This document shows, piece by piece, positions 28,333-38,192 of a stretch of 64,000 bases of DNA (positions are counted from its first letter, which is position 1; the number at the start of each line of letters is the position of its first letter). The position numbers and the translations under genes were made by a program. The notes under the pieces were generated by a model. That model was given only the letters and a program-made list of their open reading frames with translations. It ran no database searches and was not told the DNA's origin. The stretch comes from Pseudomonas sp. H9. Its GTDB lineage: Bacteria > Pseudomonadota > Gammaproteobacteria > Pseudomonadales > Pseudomonadaceae. Location of the stretch: contig NZ_SMOK01000013.1 of NCBI RefSeq assembly GCF_004353925.1, positions 1 to 64,000 of the forward strand. Direction: 5' to 3'.

Positions 28333-29307
28333 TCAGAACAATTTCAGTGGCTCTTCATCCAGTGCGGCCATCTGTTCGCGCAAGGCGAGAATCTGGTCGC
28401 CCCAATAACGTTCCTGCCCGAACCAGGGGAAGCTGCGCGGAAATGCCGGATCGTCCCAACGACGCGCTAGCCAGGCGCTGTAGTGCAGCAAGCGCAAGGC
28501 ACGCAGCGGTTCGATCAGCGCCAGCTCACGCGGGTCGAAATCGTGGAATTCATTGTAGCCGTCCATCAGTTCGGCCAATTGACCCAGACGCTCCTGGCGG
28601 CTACCAGCGAGCATCATCCACAGGTCTTGAACTGCGGGGCCCATGCGGCAGTCGTCAAGATCGACAATGTGGAAAACCTCATCGCGGCACATCATGTTGC
28701 CGGGGTGGCAGTCACCGTGCAGGCGAATGACGTGGTGCGGGGTGTTGGCATAGATGGCTTCAACGCGCTTGAGCAGGTCGCGCGCAACCGATTCGAAGGC
28801 GGGCAGCAGGCTTTGCGGAACGAAATTGCCTTCAAGCAGCGTGTTGAGTGAGGCGTGGCCGAAGTTATCCACCGCCAGCGCTTCACGGTGCTCGAACGGG
28901 CGGGTAGCGCCGACCGAATGCAAACGACCGAGCAACTGGCCGAGGCGATAGAGTTGGTCCAGATTACCGGGCTCTGGCGCGCGGCCCCCGCGGCGAGGGA
29001 ACAGGGTGAAGCGAAAACCGCTGTGTTCGAACAGCGTTGAGCCGTTGTGGATAAGTGGTGCCACTACCGGAACTTCGCATTCGGCCAGTTCGGCGGTGAA
29101 GGCATGCTCTTCAAGAATGGCCGCATTGCTCCAGCGGTCCGGGCGATAGAACTTGGCGATCAGCGGTTCATCGCCTTCGATGCCGACCTGGTAGACACGG
29201 TTCTCGTAGCTGTTGAGTGCCAGAACGCGGGCATCGCTGAGAAAGCCGATACTCTCCACCGCATCAAGGACCAGATCGGGGGTGAGTGTGTCGAAGGGGT
29301 GTGACAT
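28333..29307 (-). CDS. srkA: Stress response kinase A (YihE/SrkA family)
   Basis: A 324-residue cytoplasmic Ser/Thr kinase of the aminoglycoside-phosphotransferase fold. The catalytic loop is RLHGDCHPGNMMC (about residues 196-208) and the metal site is HIVDLDDCRMGP (about 213-224). In E. coli SrkA counters stress-induced cell death, acting against MazEF-driven killing. The start at MSHPFDTLTPDLVLDAVESI is chosen because the family begins there. It is monocistronic, with a REP pair upstream. Confidence 0.92.
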   Translation of the reverse strand: MSHPFDTLTPDLVLDAVESIGFLSDARVLALNSYENRVYQVGIEGDEPLIAKFYRPDRWSNAAILEEHAFTAELAECEVPVVAPLIHNGSTLFEHSGFRFTLFPRRGGRAPEPGNLDQLYRLGQLLGRLHSVGATRPFEHREALAVDNFGHASLNTLLEGNFVPQSLLPAFESVARDLLKRVEAIYANTPHHVIRLHGDCHPGNMMCRDEVFHIVDLDDCRMGPAVQDLWMMLAGSRQERLGQLAELMDGYNEFHDFDPRELALIEPLRALRLLHYSAWLARRWDDPAFPRSFPWFGQERYWGDQILALREQMAALDEEPLKLF

Positions 29308-29352
29308 GACGGCTCCTGCTGTGCGGTTCCCTGCATGGTATCGCACATCCTG

Positions 29353-29423
29353 GTAGGAGCGGGCTTGCCCCGCGATTGTAGTGTGTCAGGCACATCGTAA
29401 TCACGGGGCAAGCCCGCTCCCAC
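29353..29423. repeat. REP-type inverted repeat pair, copy 6
   Basis: Head-to-head REP units between phoX and srkA; one arm carries a base change (CACGGGGC instead of CGCGGGGC). It starts 46 bases upstream of the srkA start codon, so it is close to or within the srkA promoter region. Confidence 0.88.
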
Positions 29424-29440
29424 AAAGTCATCACCGGCTA

Positions 29441-31342
29441 TCAGGCGCCAACGATACCGCCGTCTTCGCGGACAATCGCCATCACGCAAGAGCGTGGCTT
29501 GCCGTTGGGCAGGTGCTCCGGGAAGGTCGAGCCGCCGGTTTCGCCCGGATGCTGAATCCCCACGAACAGGGTGCGCTGGTCAGGTGCAAAGGCAATACCC
29601 GTCACCTCGCATCCCACCGGGCCCACCATGAAACGGCGGATTTCGCCGCTGACCGGGTCGGCACAGAGCATCTGGTTGTTGCCCATGCCAGCAAAGTCAC
29701 CGGTGTTGCTGTAGTCACCATCGGTGAGGATCCACAGACGGCCAGCGTCATCGAAGCCCAGGCCATCTGGGCTGTTGAACATGTTCTGCGGGGTAATGTT
29801 GCTTGAGCCGCCCTTGGCATCACCGGGGTGAACCGCAGGGTTGCCAGCAACCACGAACAGGTCCCAGTCGAAGGTCATTGCACCGTGATCATCTTGTGTT
29901 TCGCGCCAGCGCAGAATTTGCCCGTAGAGGTTCTTTTCGCGTGGGTTGGGGCCACCGGCTGGTTGGCCTTCTTCCCCGCGTTTGACGTTGTTGGTCAGGG
30001 TGCAATACACCTGGCCGTCTTTGGGGCTGACCACGATCCACTCCGGCCGGTCCATGCGCGTGGCCTTGAGCAGGCTGGCGGCCAGGCGTGCATGGATCAG
30101 CACCTGAGCCTGACTGGCGAAACCGTTGGCGGCAATCAGGCCATTCTTGCCGTGAGTCAGTTCAAGCCACTGGCCTTTGCCGCGAGGGTGGTTGGCATTC
30201 TGGTCGCCGTCGTCGAAACGGGCGACATATAGGGTGCCGTGATCGAGCAGGCTGCGGTTGGCACTGGGGTTCTTGTGGTCGATACGGTCACGGCTGATGA
30301 ATTTGTAGATGAATTCACCGCGCTCATCGTCGCCCATGTAGACCACGGCGCGGCCGTCACGGGTTTCGCTCAGGGCGGCGTTTTCATGTTTGAAGCGGCC
30401 CAGGGCGGTGCGTTTGACTGGGGTTGAATCCGGGTTGAACGGATCGATTTCGACCACCCAGCCGTGACGGTTCAGTTCATTGGGGTTCTTGGCCAGGTCA
30501 AAGCGCGGGTCGTGCGGATGCCAGCCTACTTCTTTGCCCGTCACCGACGCGCCGTAGCGTTTTTGCCCGGCATCAAACACCTGAGCCGGATCGCTGCTGC
30601 CGAAACAGTCGGTGAAGTTTTCTTCGCAGGTCAGATAGGTGCCCCAAGGGGTCTTGCCGTTGGCGCAGTTCTGGAACGTACCGAGCACTTTGCGACCGCT
30701 GTTGTCTGCGGCGGTTTTCAGCCAGGCATCGCCGGCTGCCGGGCCGCTGACGCGAATCGGCGAGTTGCCATGAATGCGTCGGTTGTAGGGCGAGCCCTGT
30801 ACGAACTGCCATTGGCCATTGTTGCGCCGCACCTCGATCACCGATACGCCTTCGGCGGCCTGTGCCTTGTGCACCTCTTCGGCGGAGTTTGGTTGCCCGC
30901 CATGGGCAAACAGGTAGCGGTAGTTGGTGTACTCGTTGTTGATCGCCATCAGCGCCCGATTTTCATCATCGGGGAAGGGAAACAGGCTCATGCCGTCATT
31001 GTTGTCACCAAATTGCAGTTCCTGAGCCTTGGCACTGCCGTTGCCGCTGACGTCGAAGGCCGGCGAATCGGCGTGCAATGGCTGCCCCCAACTGATCAGC
31101 ACCGAAGCTTTGTAGCCCGGCGGTAGGCTGATGCTGTCAGCCGTTGCACTTGGAATGCTGGCAAAGCCGAGCAAGTTGCTGTTGGCAGCGCTGACGCTGG
31201 CGGCCATGACGCTGCGGCTGAGCAAGTTGCCACCGAGAAACAGCGCAGCGCCGCACAAGGCGCCGGCGCCTATAAAGCGACGACGGCTCAGGTTGACCAG
31301 TTGTTCGAGGTCGGTGGATTGGTGTTCTTCTAATAGGTTCAT
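29441..31342 (-). CDS. phoX: PhoX-type alkaline phosphatase / DUF839 protein, Tat-exported
   Basis: A 633-residue protein with a twin-arginine signal, NLSRRRFIGAGALCGAALFL (about residues 17-36), so it folds in the cytoplasm before export to the periplasm. The rest is a PhoX (DUF839) beta-propeller: TCEENFTDCFG, GYKASVLISWGQPL and GWVVEIDPFNP are family-like blocks. PhoX enzymes are Ca/Fe-dependent monoesterases that release phosphate from organic phosphoesters. A possible weak PhoB half-site (CCGTCAT, 31386-31392) lies upstream but is not convincing. The family is firm; the enzymatic activity of this member is inferred. Confidence 0.87.
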   Translation of the reverse strand: MNLLEEHQSTDLEQLVNLSRRRFIGAGALCGAALFLGGNLLSRSVMAASVSAANSNLLGFASIPSATADSISLPPGYKASVLISWGQPLHADSPAFDVSGNGSAKAQELQFGDNNDGMSLFPFPDDENRALMAINNEYTNYRYLFAHGGQPNSAEEVHKAQAAEGVSVIEVRRNNGQWQFVQGSPYNRRIHGNSPIRVSGPAAGDAWLKTAADNSGRKVLGTFQNCANGKTPWGTYLTCEENFTDCFGSSDPAQVFDAGQKRYGASVTGKEVGWHPHDPRFDLAKNPNELNRHGWVVEIDPFNPDSTPVKRTALGRFKHENAALSETRDGRAVVYMGDDERGEFIYKFISRDRIDHKNPSANRSLLDHGTLYVARFDDGDQNANHPRGKGQWLELTHGKNGLIAANGFASQAQVLIHARLAASLLKATRMDRPEWIVVSPKDGQVYCTLTNNVKRGEEGQPAGGPNPREKNLYGQILRWRETQDDHGAMTFDWDLFVVAGNPAVHPGDAKGGSSNITPQNMFNSPDGLGFDDAGRLWILTDGDYSNTGDFAGMGNNQMLCADPVSGEIRRFMVGPVGCEVTGIAFAPDQRTLFVGIQHPGETGGSTFPEHLPNGKPRSCVMAIVREDGGIVGA

Positions 31343-31406
31343 GACAGGCTTCCTGCGGGTTTGGCAGTCACCTTAGTCAGCACGTATGACGGTTTTGTGT
31401 CTGTTT

Positions 31407-32171
31407 TTATAAGGGCGTTCCGATAAGAACGTAGGACGGCTGGAACTGAACACGAATCTCGCTGCCTGCCGTCACGGTATGGCTGTTGAGCCAGCTGGGC
31501 TCTGCGAAGGCGCAAAGAGTCTGCCCATTGCTCAATGTCAGGCGAACTTCGGTGGGCCCCAAGGGTTCATCCAGCAGCTGTTCGACCTTGGCTTGCAAGC
31601 AGTTGTAGCCTTCCTGCGGGCTGTCCTGTGGCCCGAGCAGGGTCAACCAGCCGGCTTTGATCAAGGCCACCACGGCCGTGTCGGGCATCAGTTCCAGGCG
31701 CTGGGTGCTGTCGCGGGTGATCAGCGCGTCGATGCTCAAGTCACCGGCCAGTGCCAGGCTGATGCGGTCGTAATGCCCTTCGGCGTGAATGGTACTGACC
31801 CTTCCGTGCAACTGATTACGTGCACTGGTGCGTAGCATCAGGCGGCCCAACAGGTCGAGGTCGCTGGCATCTTCGGCAGCTTCCAGAATCTGCGCCTGCA
31901 GTGCTTGCAGGCGCTGATACAGGCGTAACACACGCTGACCTTCCTGCGACAGCTTGGCACCGCCGCCACCGCGGCCACCCACGCTGCGCTCCACCAAGGG
32001 GCTGGAGGCCAGATTGTTGAGTTCGTCGATGGCATCCCAGGCCGCTTTGTAACTCATGCCAGCGCTCTTGGCGGCACGGGTGATTGAGCCTTGTTCGGCG
32101 ATGTGCTGCAGCAAGGCAATGCGCTGCGGGCGGCGAACGATATGTTGGGTGAGCAGGGCTGGCAAGGACAT
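31407..32171 (-). CDS. modE: ModE-type molybdate-responsive regulator
   Basis: A 254-residue transcription factor. An N-terminal winged helix (about 1-115, with QGSITRAAKSAGMSYKAAWD and GGRGGGGAKLSQEGQRVL) is followed by two TOBE molybdate-binding domains (about 120-185 and 190-252). In E. coli ModE with molybdate represses modABC. Here no modABC transporter is adjacent, so it acts at a distance if it keeps that role. The start ATG at 32171 gives the family N-terminus. The frame is open further upstream but would run into the ComF-type gene. Confidence 0.9.
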   Translation of the reverse strand: MSLPALLTQHIVRRPQRIALLQHIAEQGSITRAAKSAGMSYKAAWDAIDELNNLASSPLVERSVGGRGGGGAKLSQEGQRVLRLYQRLQALQAQILEAAEDASDLDLLGRLMLRTSARNQLHGRVSTIHAEGHYDRISLALAGDLSIDALITRDSTQRLELMPDTAVVALIKAGWLTLLGPQDSPQEGYNCLQAKVEQLLDEPLGPTEVRLTLSNGQTLCAFAEPSWLNSHTVTAGSEIRVQFQPSYVLIGTPL

Positions 32172-32230
32172 GTGCGGGCACGGGCTGTGGGCGGTATCAG
32201 CCACGAAAGTGCCCGCAGCCTTGCGGCAAG

Positions 32231-32968
32231 TCAAGCGCTGCCGGGCTTGGCCGTACGTGCCAGGCAATAGATATCGACCCGCCGGGCCCCGGCGTTGAGC
32301 AGCAGGTTGGCCAGCGCTTGTGCGGTGGCGCCGGTAGTCATTACGTCATCGATGAGCGCTACGTGACGGCCTTCGATGAGTTCGGGATTTTCCACGGCAA
32401 AGGCCTGGCGCAAGTTACGTTGGCGTTTCCGGGCGCTGAGGCCTTGTTGTGCCGGGGTGTCGATCACACGCTTGAGTGCTCGTTCGGTGTAGGGGATGTC
32501 GGTGTGCCCAGTCAGCCAGCGAGCCAGCATCGCGGCTTGGTTATAGCCGCGTTGACGCAAGCGGCGACGGCTCAGGGGCACTGGCAGGAGTAATGCCGGG
32601 CGGGGCAGCCCTTCGTTGAAACGGTGAGCCAACCACCGTCCAAGCAGTTGTGCCAGCAAATTTCCCAATGGCCACTGGCTGTTGTATTTGAACCGGCTGA
32701 TCAGTGCATCGAGCGGGAATCCGTAGTACCAGGGGGCCTCTACCCGGTAGAAGGCCGGTGGTCGACGGCTGCATTGGCCGCACGTCATGCCGTGCATTGG
32801 CAAAGGCAAGGCGCAGACCTGACAGCCATCTTGTAGCCAGGGCAATTCGGCCTCGCAGGCAACGCAGAGCGGGTAATGCTGTTCGGCGGGTTCATCGCAA
32901 AGCAAACAGCTTTGGTTGTTATTTAACCACTTGTAAACCATGATTTTGAGAGGTGGTTGACAGCGCAT
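32231..32968 (-). CDS. ComF/GntX-family phosphoribosyltransferase-like protein
   Basis: A 245-residue protein with an N-terminal zinc-ribbon-like segment (CLLCDEP...CVAC...CQVC...CGQC, about residues 21-66) and a C-terminal type I phosphoribosyltransferase domain, PRPP motif VALIDDVMTTGATAQAL (about 204-220). Family members take part in DNA uptake (ComF) or affect gluconate use (GntX). In Pseudomonas it always lies next to bioB as a divergent neighbour, which may be only positional. AAGGA precedes the ATG at 32968. The reaction is unknown. Confidence 0.87.
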   Translation of the reverse strand: MRCQPPLKIMVYKWLNNNQSCLLCDEPAEQHYPLCVACEAELPWLQDGCQVCALPLPMHGMTCGQCSRRPPAFYRVEAPWYYGFPLDALISRFKYNSQWPLGNLLAQLLGRWLAHRFNEGLPRPALLLPVPLSRRRLRQRGYNQAAMLARWLTGHTDIPYTERALKRVIDTPAQQGLSARKRQRNLRQAFAVENPELIEGRHVALIDDVMTTGATAQALANLLLNAGARRVDIYCLARTAKPGSA

Positions 32969-33004
32969 CGAGCTTCCTTAACTATGCGAGCTATCCGTGA
33001 TGCG

Positions 33005-33032
33005 CTGGCGGGCAGTCCTGCCCCGGCGCCAG
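33005..33032 (+). promoter_or_regulatory. Strong hairpin in the bioB leader
   Basis: CTGGC/GCCAG and GGGCAG/CTGCCC nest into one 11-bp stem with a two-base loop and a four-base bulge. It ends 26 bases before the bioB start codon. No T-run follows. It could be an operator for a biotin-responsive repressor or an RNA element; neither is proven. Confidence 0.4.
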
Positions 33033-33058
33033 ACAAAGCCTAAAACAAGGAACCGCCG

Positions 33059-34117
33059 ATGAGCGCCAGCACAACTGCAACAACACGTCACGACTGGTCC
33101 CTGGCCGAGGTCAAGGCGCTGTTCCAACAGCCGTTCAATGACTTGCTGTTCCAAGCGCAGACCGTGCACCGTGCGCACTTCGACGCCAACCGCGTGCAGG
33201 TCTCGACCCTGCTGTCGATCAAAACCGGCGCCTGTCCGGAAGATTGCAAATATTGTCCGCAGTCCGGCCACTACAACACCGGCCTGGAAAAACAAAAGCT
33301 GATGGAAGTGCAAAAGGTCCTGGAAGAAGCGGCCCGCGCCAAAGCTATCGGCTCCACTCGCTTCTGCATGGGCGCGGCCTGGAAGCACCCGTCGGCCAAA
33401 GACATGCCGTACGTGCTGCAGATGGTCAAAGGGGTCAAGGCCATGGGGCTGGAAACCTGCATGACCCTGGGCAAACTCGACCAGGAGCAGACTCAGGCGT
33501 TGGCCGCAGCCGGCCTGGACTACTACAACCACAACCTCGACACCTCGCCGGAGTTCTACGGCAGCATCATCACCACCCGTACCTACAGTGAGCGTTTGCA
33601 GACCCTGGCTTACGTGCGTGATGCCGGCATGAAAATTTGCTCGGGCGGGATCCTGGGCATGGGCGAGTCACTGGACGACCGCGCGGGCCTGTTGATTCAA
33701 CTGGCCAACCTGCCAGAGCACCCGGAGTCGGTGCCGATCAACATGCTGGTGAAAGTGGCCGGTACTCCGCTGGAAAATGCCGAAGAGGTCGACCCGTTCG
33801 ACTTTATCCGCATGCTCGCCGTGGCGCGGATTCTGATGCCCAAATCCCACGTACGCTTGTCGGCTGGCCGCGAGGCAATGAACGAGCAGATGCAGGCCCT
33901 GGCGTTTTTCGCTGGTGCCAACTCGATTTTCTACGGCGAAAAACTGCTCACTACCGCCAACCCGCAAGCCGACAAAGACATGCAACTGTTCGCCCGCCTC
34001 GGCATTCAGCCTGAAGCTCGCGAAGAGCATGCCGATGAGGTACACCAGGCGGCCATCGAGCAGGCCCTGATCGAGCAGAAGAGCAGCGAACTGTTCTACA
34101 ACGCCGCCTCGGCCTGA
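33059..34117 (+). CDS. bioB: Biotin synthase
   Basis: This radical-SAM enzyme inserts sulfur into dethiobiotin, the last step of biotin synthesis. The 352-residue protein has the radical-SAM cluster motif CPEDCKYC (Cys 59, 63, 66) and downstream Cys residues for the second Fe-S cluster, for example FCMGAAW and ETCMTLG. AAGGAACCGCCG precedes the ATG. It is the first gene of bioBFHCD, which are packed with gaps of seven bases or overlaps. Confidence 0.97.
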   Translation: MSASTTATTRHDWSLAEVKALFQQPFNDLLFQAQTVHRAHFDANRVQVSTLLSIKTGACPEDCKYCPQSGHYNTGLEKQKLMEVQKVLEEAARAKAIGSTRFCMGAAWKHPSAKDMPYVLQMVKGVKAMGLETCMTLGKLDQEQTQALAAAGLDYYNHNLDTSPEFYGSIITTRTYSERLQTLAYVRDAGMKICSGGILGMGESLDDRAGLLIQLANLPEHPESVPINMLVKVAGTPLENAEEVDPFDFIRMLAVARILMPKSHVRLSAGREAMNEQMQALAFFAGANSIFYGEKLLTTANPQADKDMQLFARLGIQPEAREEHADEVHQAAIEQALIEQKSSELFYNAASA

Positions 34118-34124
34118 GGCGGTC

Positions 34125-35297
34125 ATGGCGTTCGATCTTCGTGCGCGGCTGGAACAACGCCGCGCCGCTGACCTGTATCGGCAGCGTCCTTTACTGCAAA
34201 GCCCGCAAGGCCCTGAAGTGGTGGTCGATGGCCAACCGTTGCTGGCTTTTTGCAGCAACGACTACCTGGGCCTGGCCAATCACCCTGAAGTGATTGCTGC
34301 CTGGCGAGCGGGCGCCGAGCGGTGGGGCGTTGGTGGTGGTGCGTCGCACTTGGTCATTGGCCACAGCACACCGCATCATGAAGTGGAAGAGGCGTTGGCC
34401 GAACTCACCGGCCGTCCGCGCGCGCTGCTGTTTACCACCGGCTACATGGCCAATCTGGGCGCACTGACAGCGCTGGTGGGGCAGGGCGATACGGTGCTGC
34501 AAGACCGCCTCAATCACGCCTCGCTGCTGGATGCCGGGTTGCTCAGTGGCGCGCGCTTCAACCGTTACCTGCACAACGATGCCGCCAGCCTGGCCAGCCG
34601 CCTGGACAAAGCGGTGGGCAATACCCTGGTGGTCACTGACGGGGTGTTCAGCATGGATGGCGACATTGCCGACCTGCCTGCCCTGGTCGCAACTGCCAAG
34701 GCCCGCGATGCCTGGTTGATGGTGGATGACGCCCACGGTCTGGGGACGTTAGGCCGCAACGGCGGCGGAATTGTCGAGCATTTCGGTTTGAGCCATGAAC
34801 AAGTGCCAGTACTGATTGGCACGCTTGGCAAGGCGTGCGGTACGGCAGGGGCGTTTGTCGCGGGTAGCGAAGAGCTGATCGAATGCCTGATTCAGTTCGC
34901 CCGTCCTTATATTTACACCACCAGCCAGCCACCTGCGTTGGCCTGTGCCACGTTGCGCAGCTTGCAATTACTGCGCAGTGAGCACTGGCGGCGGGAACAT
35001 CTGGCAGCGTTGATCCAACAATTTCGCAGCGGTGCCGAGCAGATCGGGTTGCAGTTGATGGATAGCTTTACCCCGATTCAGCCGATTCTGATCGGTGACA
35101 GTGCGCGGGCCTTGCGCCTGTCGCAGATGTTGCGTGAACGCGGCTTGCTGGTGACCGCGATTCGCCCGCCGACGGTGCCGGTCGGCAGCGCGCGCCTGCG
35201 GGTGACGTTGAGCGCGGCCCACAGCGCGGCGCAGGTGCAGCTATTGTTGGATGCGTTAGCCGACTGTTATCCGCTGCTGGAGCCTGCTGATGCGTAA
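34125..35297 (+). CDS. bioF: 8-amino-7-oxononanoate synthase
   Basis: This PLP enzyme joins pimeloyl-ACP and alanine to give 8-amino-7-oxononanoate. The 390-residue alpha-oxoamine synthase has the lysine that binds PLP in [13 protein letters not shown] (near residue 237) and the motifs [16 protein letters not shown] and [15 protein letters not shown]. It lies seven bases after bioB and overlaps bioH by eight bases. Confidence 0.96.
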   Translation: MAFDLRARLEQRRAADLYRQRPLLQSPQGPEVVVDGQPLLAFCSNDYLGLANHPEVIAAWRAGAERWGVGGGASHLVIGHSTPHHEVEEALAELTGRPRALLFTTGYMANLGALTALVGQGDTVLQDRLNHASLLDAGLLSGARFNRYLHNDAASLASRLDKAVGNTLVVTDGVFSMDGDIADLPALVATAKARDAWLMVDDAHGLGTLGRNGGGIVEHFGLSHEQVPVLIGTLGKACGTAGAFVAGSEELIECLIQFARPYIYTTSQPPALACATLRSLQLLRSEHWRREHLAALIQQFRSGAEQIGLQLMDSFTPIQPILIGDSARALRLSQMLRERGLLVTAIRPPTVPVGSARLRVTLSAAHSAAQVQLLLDALADCYPLLEPADA

Positions 35298-36021
35298 TCG
35301 ACTGGTACTACTGCCGGGCTGGGGCCTCGGACGTTCTGCGCTGCAACCGCTGGTGGCCGCGTTGCGCGCCATTGATCCCGGTTTACAGGTCGAGATTCAC
35401 GACTTGCCCAACCTGGTGTCGAGTGAACCGAAAGACTGGCTCGACAAACTCGATGGGCAATTGCCGCGTAATGCCTGGTTAGGCGGTTGGTCGCTGGGCG
35501 GCATGCTGGCTGCCGAGCTGGCGGCGCGTCGGGGTGATGACTGCTGTGGTTTGGTCACGCTGGGCAGCAATCTCAGCTTCATCAATCGACCCGACTGGCC
35601 GCACGGTATGGCTGTCGATACCTTCCAGACCTTTCTCGAAGGCTGCCGCTATCACACTCAAGTGACCTTGAAACGCTTCATTTCATTGTGCAGCCAAGGC
35701 GCTGAAGAACCTCGCAGCCTGGCCCGTTTGCTCGGTGCCAGCTTGCCGGAGCCTGCGCCTGAGCAACTGGTGGCCGGGCTGGAGGTTTTGGGCAAGCTCG
35801 ACACCCGGGCTGCGCTGCAGGCCTATGGCGGCCCGCAACTGCATTTGTTCGCTGGCCGTGATGGCTTGGTACCGGCCGAGGTCGCCGGAGTGTTGCTTGA
35901 AGAACTGCCTGACGTGGAAGTTGGGCTGCTTGAAGACGCAGCTCATGGTTTTGTAATGGAAACCCCCCATGAGTTGGCGGCTGCCATAAAGGCCTTTGTA
36001 CATGAGAGCGGCGATGACTGA
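35290..36021 (+). CDS. bioH: Pimeloyl-ACP methyl ester carboxylesterase
   Basis: BioH removes the methyl group that BioC put on pimeloyl-ACP, ending chain elongation. The 243-residue alpha/beta hydrolase has the nucleophile elbow GGWSLGGM (Ser near residue 68), an acid in FAGRDGLVP (near 194) and the histidine in DAAHGFVME (near 219). It overlaps bioF by eight bases and bioC by eight bases. Confidence 0.94.
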   Translation: MRNRLVLLPGWGLGRSALQPLVAALRAIDPGLQVEIHDLPNLVSSEPKDWLDKLDGQLPRNAWLGGWSLGGMLAAELAARRGDDCCGLVTLGSNLSFINRPDWPHGMAVDTFQTFLEGCRYHTQVTLKRFISLCSQGAEEPRSLARLLGASLPEPAPEQLVAGLEVLGKLDTRAALQAYGGPQLHLFAGRDGLVPAEVAGVLLEELPDVEVGLLEDAAHGFVMETPHELAAAIKAFVHESGDD

Positions 36022-36838
36022 TCTTTCTCTACCGGGCCTGCCCGGTGCCTTGCCCGACAAGCGTCAGGTCGCCGCGTCGTTCTCGCGTGCAGCCGCCAGT
36101 TACGACAGCGTGGCCGAGCTGCAGCGCGCGGTGGGGCACGCATTGCTTGAGCAACTGCCCAGCGATGTCGAGCCACAGCACTGGCTGGACCTGGGCAGTG
36201 GCACCGGCTATTTCAGCCGTGCGTTGCGCAGCCGTTTTCCACAGGCCGCAGGCGTTGCCGTGGATATCGCCGAAGGCATGCTCCAGCATGCCCGTGGGCA
36301 AGAAGGCGCACACTATTATGTGGCCGGTGATGCCGAGCGTTTGCCGCTGCAAGATGCCAGCGTCGATCTGATTTTCACCAGCCTGGCGGTGCAGTGGTGC
36401 GGCGATTTCCGCGCCGTGCTCGATGAAGCATTCAGGGTTTTGCAGCCCGGTGGTGCGCTGGCATTTGCCAGCCTGTGCGCAGGCACCTTGCATGAGCTGC
36501 GCGAAAGTTGGCAGGCGGTCGACGGCCTGGTGCATGTCAATCGCTTCCGGCCATTGCAGGACTATCAGCGCTTGTGTGAGCAGAGTGCATTGCGAGTGTT
36601 AACCCTGCAGGTTCGCCCCCACGTGTTGCATTACCCCGATGTGCGCAGCCTGACCCATGAACTCAAAGCCCTCGGCGCGCACAACCTTAACCCGGGACGC
36701 CCAGCTGGGCTGACCGGGCGGGCGCGCATGCAAGGGTTGTTGCAGGCGTACGAGCAGTTCCGTCAAACGCAAGGGCTGCCAGCCACCTATCAAGTGGTCT
36801 ACGGTGTACTGCAAAAGCCACTGATAGAAGGGGAATGA
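36014..36838 (+). CDS. bioC: Malonyl-ACP O-methyltransferase
   Basis: BioC methylates malonyl-ACP so that fatty acid synthesis can build the pimeloyl chain. The 274-residue SAM-dependent methyltransferase has motif [17 protein letters not shown] (about residues 56-71) and post-motif [12 protein letters not shown] (about 116-127). The chosen start, [20 protein letters not shown], sits inside the end of bioH. The bioD start follows one base after its stop. Confidence 0.94.
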   Translation: MTDLSLPGLPGALPDKRQVAASFSRAAASYDSVAELQRAVGHALLEQLPSDVEPQHWLDLGSGTGYFSRALRSRFPQAAGVAVDIAEGMLQHARGQEGAHYYVAGDAERLPLQDASVDLIFTSLAVQWCGDFRAVLDEAFRVLQPGGALAFASLCAGTLHELRESWQAVDGLVHVNRFRPLQDYQRLCEQSALRVLTLQVRPHVLHYPDVRSLTHELKALGAHNLNPGRPAGLTGRARMQGLLQAYEQFRQTQGLPATYQVVYGVLQKPLIEGE

Positions 36839-36839
36839 G

Positions 36840-37520
36840 ATGAGCCCAGCCTATTTCATCGCCGGAACCGACACCGATGTCGGCAAAACCACTGTGGCTG
36901 CTGGGTTGTTGCATGCGGCACAACTGGCCGGCCTGAGCACCTTGGGCGCCAAACCGGTGGCGTCTGGATGCGACGCTACCAGCACCGGGCTGCGCAATAG
37001 CGATGCGTTGGCGCTGATCGCACAGAGTTCGATCAAGTTGCCGTACGAACAGCTCAATCCCTTTGCGTTTGAGCCTGCGATAGCCCCGCACTTGGCCGCC
37101 CGTGAAGCGGGTGTGGCGCTGAGTGTCCAGGCGCTGCTGGAGCCGATGCGTGAGATATTGGCTAAAAGGGCTGATTTCACGTTGATCGAAGGTGCCGGTG
37201 GCTGGCGAGTGCCGCTGTCTGATCAGGCCAATCTGTCGGACCTGGCGATTGCTTTGAAACTACCGGTCATTTTGGTGGTGGGGGTGCGTCTGGGGTGTAT
37301 CAGCCATGCATTGCTCAGCGCTGAAGCCATTGCCCGCGACGGGCTGCAACTGGCCGGGTGGGTCGCCAACATCGTCGATCCGAAGACGTCGCGTCTTGAA
37401 GAGAACCTTGCCAGCCTGGCTGAGCGTTTGCCGGCGCCGTGCCTGGGGCGAGTGCCCAAGCTCAAGCAAGTGAGCGCGGAAGCGGTGGCTGAGCATTTGC
37501 AACTGGACCTGCTGGACTAG
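36840..37520 (+). CDS. bioD: Dethiobiotin synthetase
   Basis: BioD closes the ureido ring of dethiobiotin using CO2 and ATP. The 226-residue protein begins with the P-loop segment FIAGTDTDVGKTTVAAGLL and has LIEGAGGWRVPLSD near residue 116 (metal/carbamate site). It is the last biotin gene here. bioA is not in this cluster, which is usual for Pseudomonas. Confidence 0.96.
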   Translation: MSPAYFIAGTDTDVGKTTVAAGLLHAAQLAGLSTLGAKPVASGCDATSTGLRNSDALALIAQSSIKLPYEQLNPFAFEPAIAPHLAAREAGVALSVQALLEPMREILAKRADFTLIEGAGGWRVPLSDQANLSDLAIALKLPVILVVGVRLGCISHALLSAEAIARDGLQLAGWVANIVDPKTSRLEENLASLAERLPAPCLGRVPKLKQVSAEAVAEHLQLDLLD

Positions 37521-37627
37521 CCTGACTCTATTGCATGGCAACATGCTATTAGCGATTACAACGGGCCTTTTGCCGGTGGGTCTGCTTCAATAGGTGCTGT
37601 TCGCCTTCAGCGTCATGGAGTTTTGAC

Positions 37628-37924
37628 ATGGAAATCTCGGGCAACTCTGCATTCTACGCAGGGCTGGGCGCCATCCAGGCGGGGCAAAGCCGCGTCGACC
37701 AGGCCGCCAGCCAGATCGCCAACACCACCGTTGAACGTGCAGCCACCAGCCAGTCCAGTGACTACCAGGCCGAGCGCCTGCGTTCGGTCGATCGCAGCCA
37801 GCAAATGGATCTGGCCACCAGCACGGTGGAAATGGCCTTGGGTAAGCACCAGGTCGAATTGGGCGTCAAAGTGGCCAAAGCATCCGACGAAATGCTCGGC
37901 ACGTTGATCGACACCTACGCCTGA
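37628..37924 (+). CDS. Small flagellar-rod-like protein
   Basis: A 98-residue protein. Its N-terminus (SAFYAGLGAIQAGQSRVDQA then ASQIANTTV) resembles the N-terminal coiled-coil segment of flagellar rod/hook proteins. Its C-terminus (STVEMALGKHQVELGVKVAK then ASDEMLGTLIDTYA) resembles their C-terminal helix (the EMI...A-ANVKVIQTADEML pattern). The middle D1 domain of a true rod protein is missing. It has its own 107-base leader after bioD. I recall an unnamed homologue at the same place in P. aeruginosa, so it is conserved. Function unknown; the flagellar link is inference. Confidence 0.75.
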   Translation: MEISGNSAFYAGLGAIQAGQSRVDQAASQIANTTVERAATSQSSDYQAERLRSVDRSQQMDLATSTVEMALGKHQVELGVKVAKASDEMLGTLIDTYA

Positions 37925-38192
37925 CCTTTCCGACGCGCCTACCGCGCGCCTTCAACTAACCTTTGAGTACCAGCGCCTGGCCTTGGCGGGCAGGCGTGCG
38001 GCTGTGTGTTCGTACGGTTTTTTACCGCCGAAACCGCGCAGTTTTACATGACTGACCAGTCTCCTGGTTGATGCTTGACAAGTTTTCGGCGTAAACGTAT
38101 GTTTCAAACAACTGTTTGACCGAAAGCCACCAAGAGCTGGTCGGTCTGTCGCGGTCTCCCTATCCAGGATTCATCAGCAGAGGTTCATCGCT

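Noticed and set aside
31386..31406. Possible PhoB box upstream of phoX
   Set aside because: Only one half-site (CCGTCAT) is good; the second is poor and spaced wrongly for the 11-base repeat of a Pho box.
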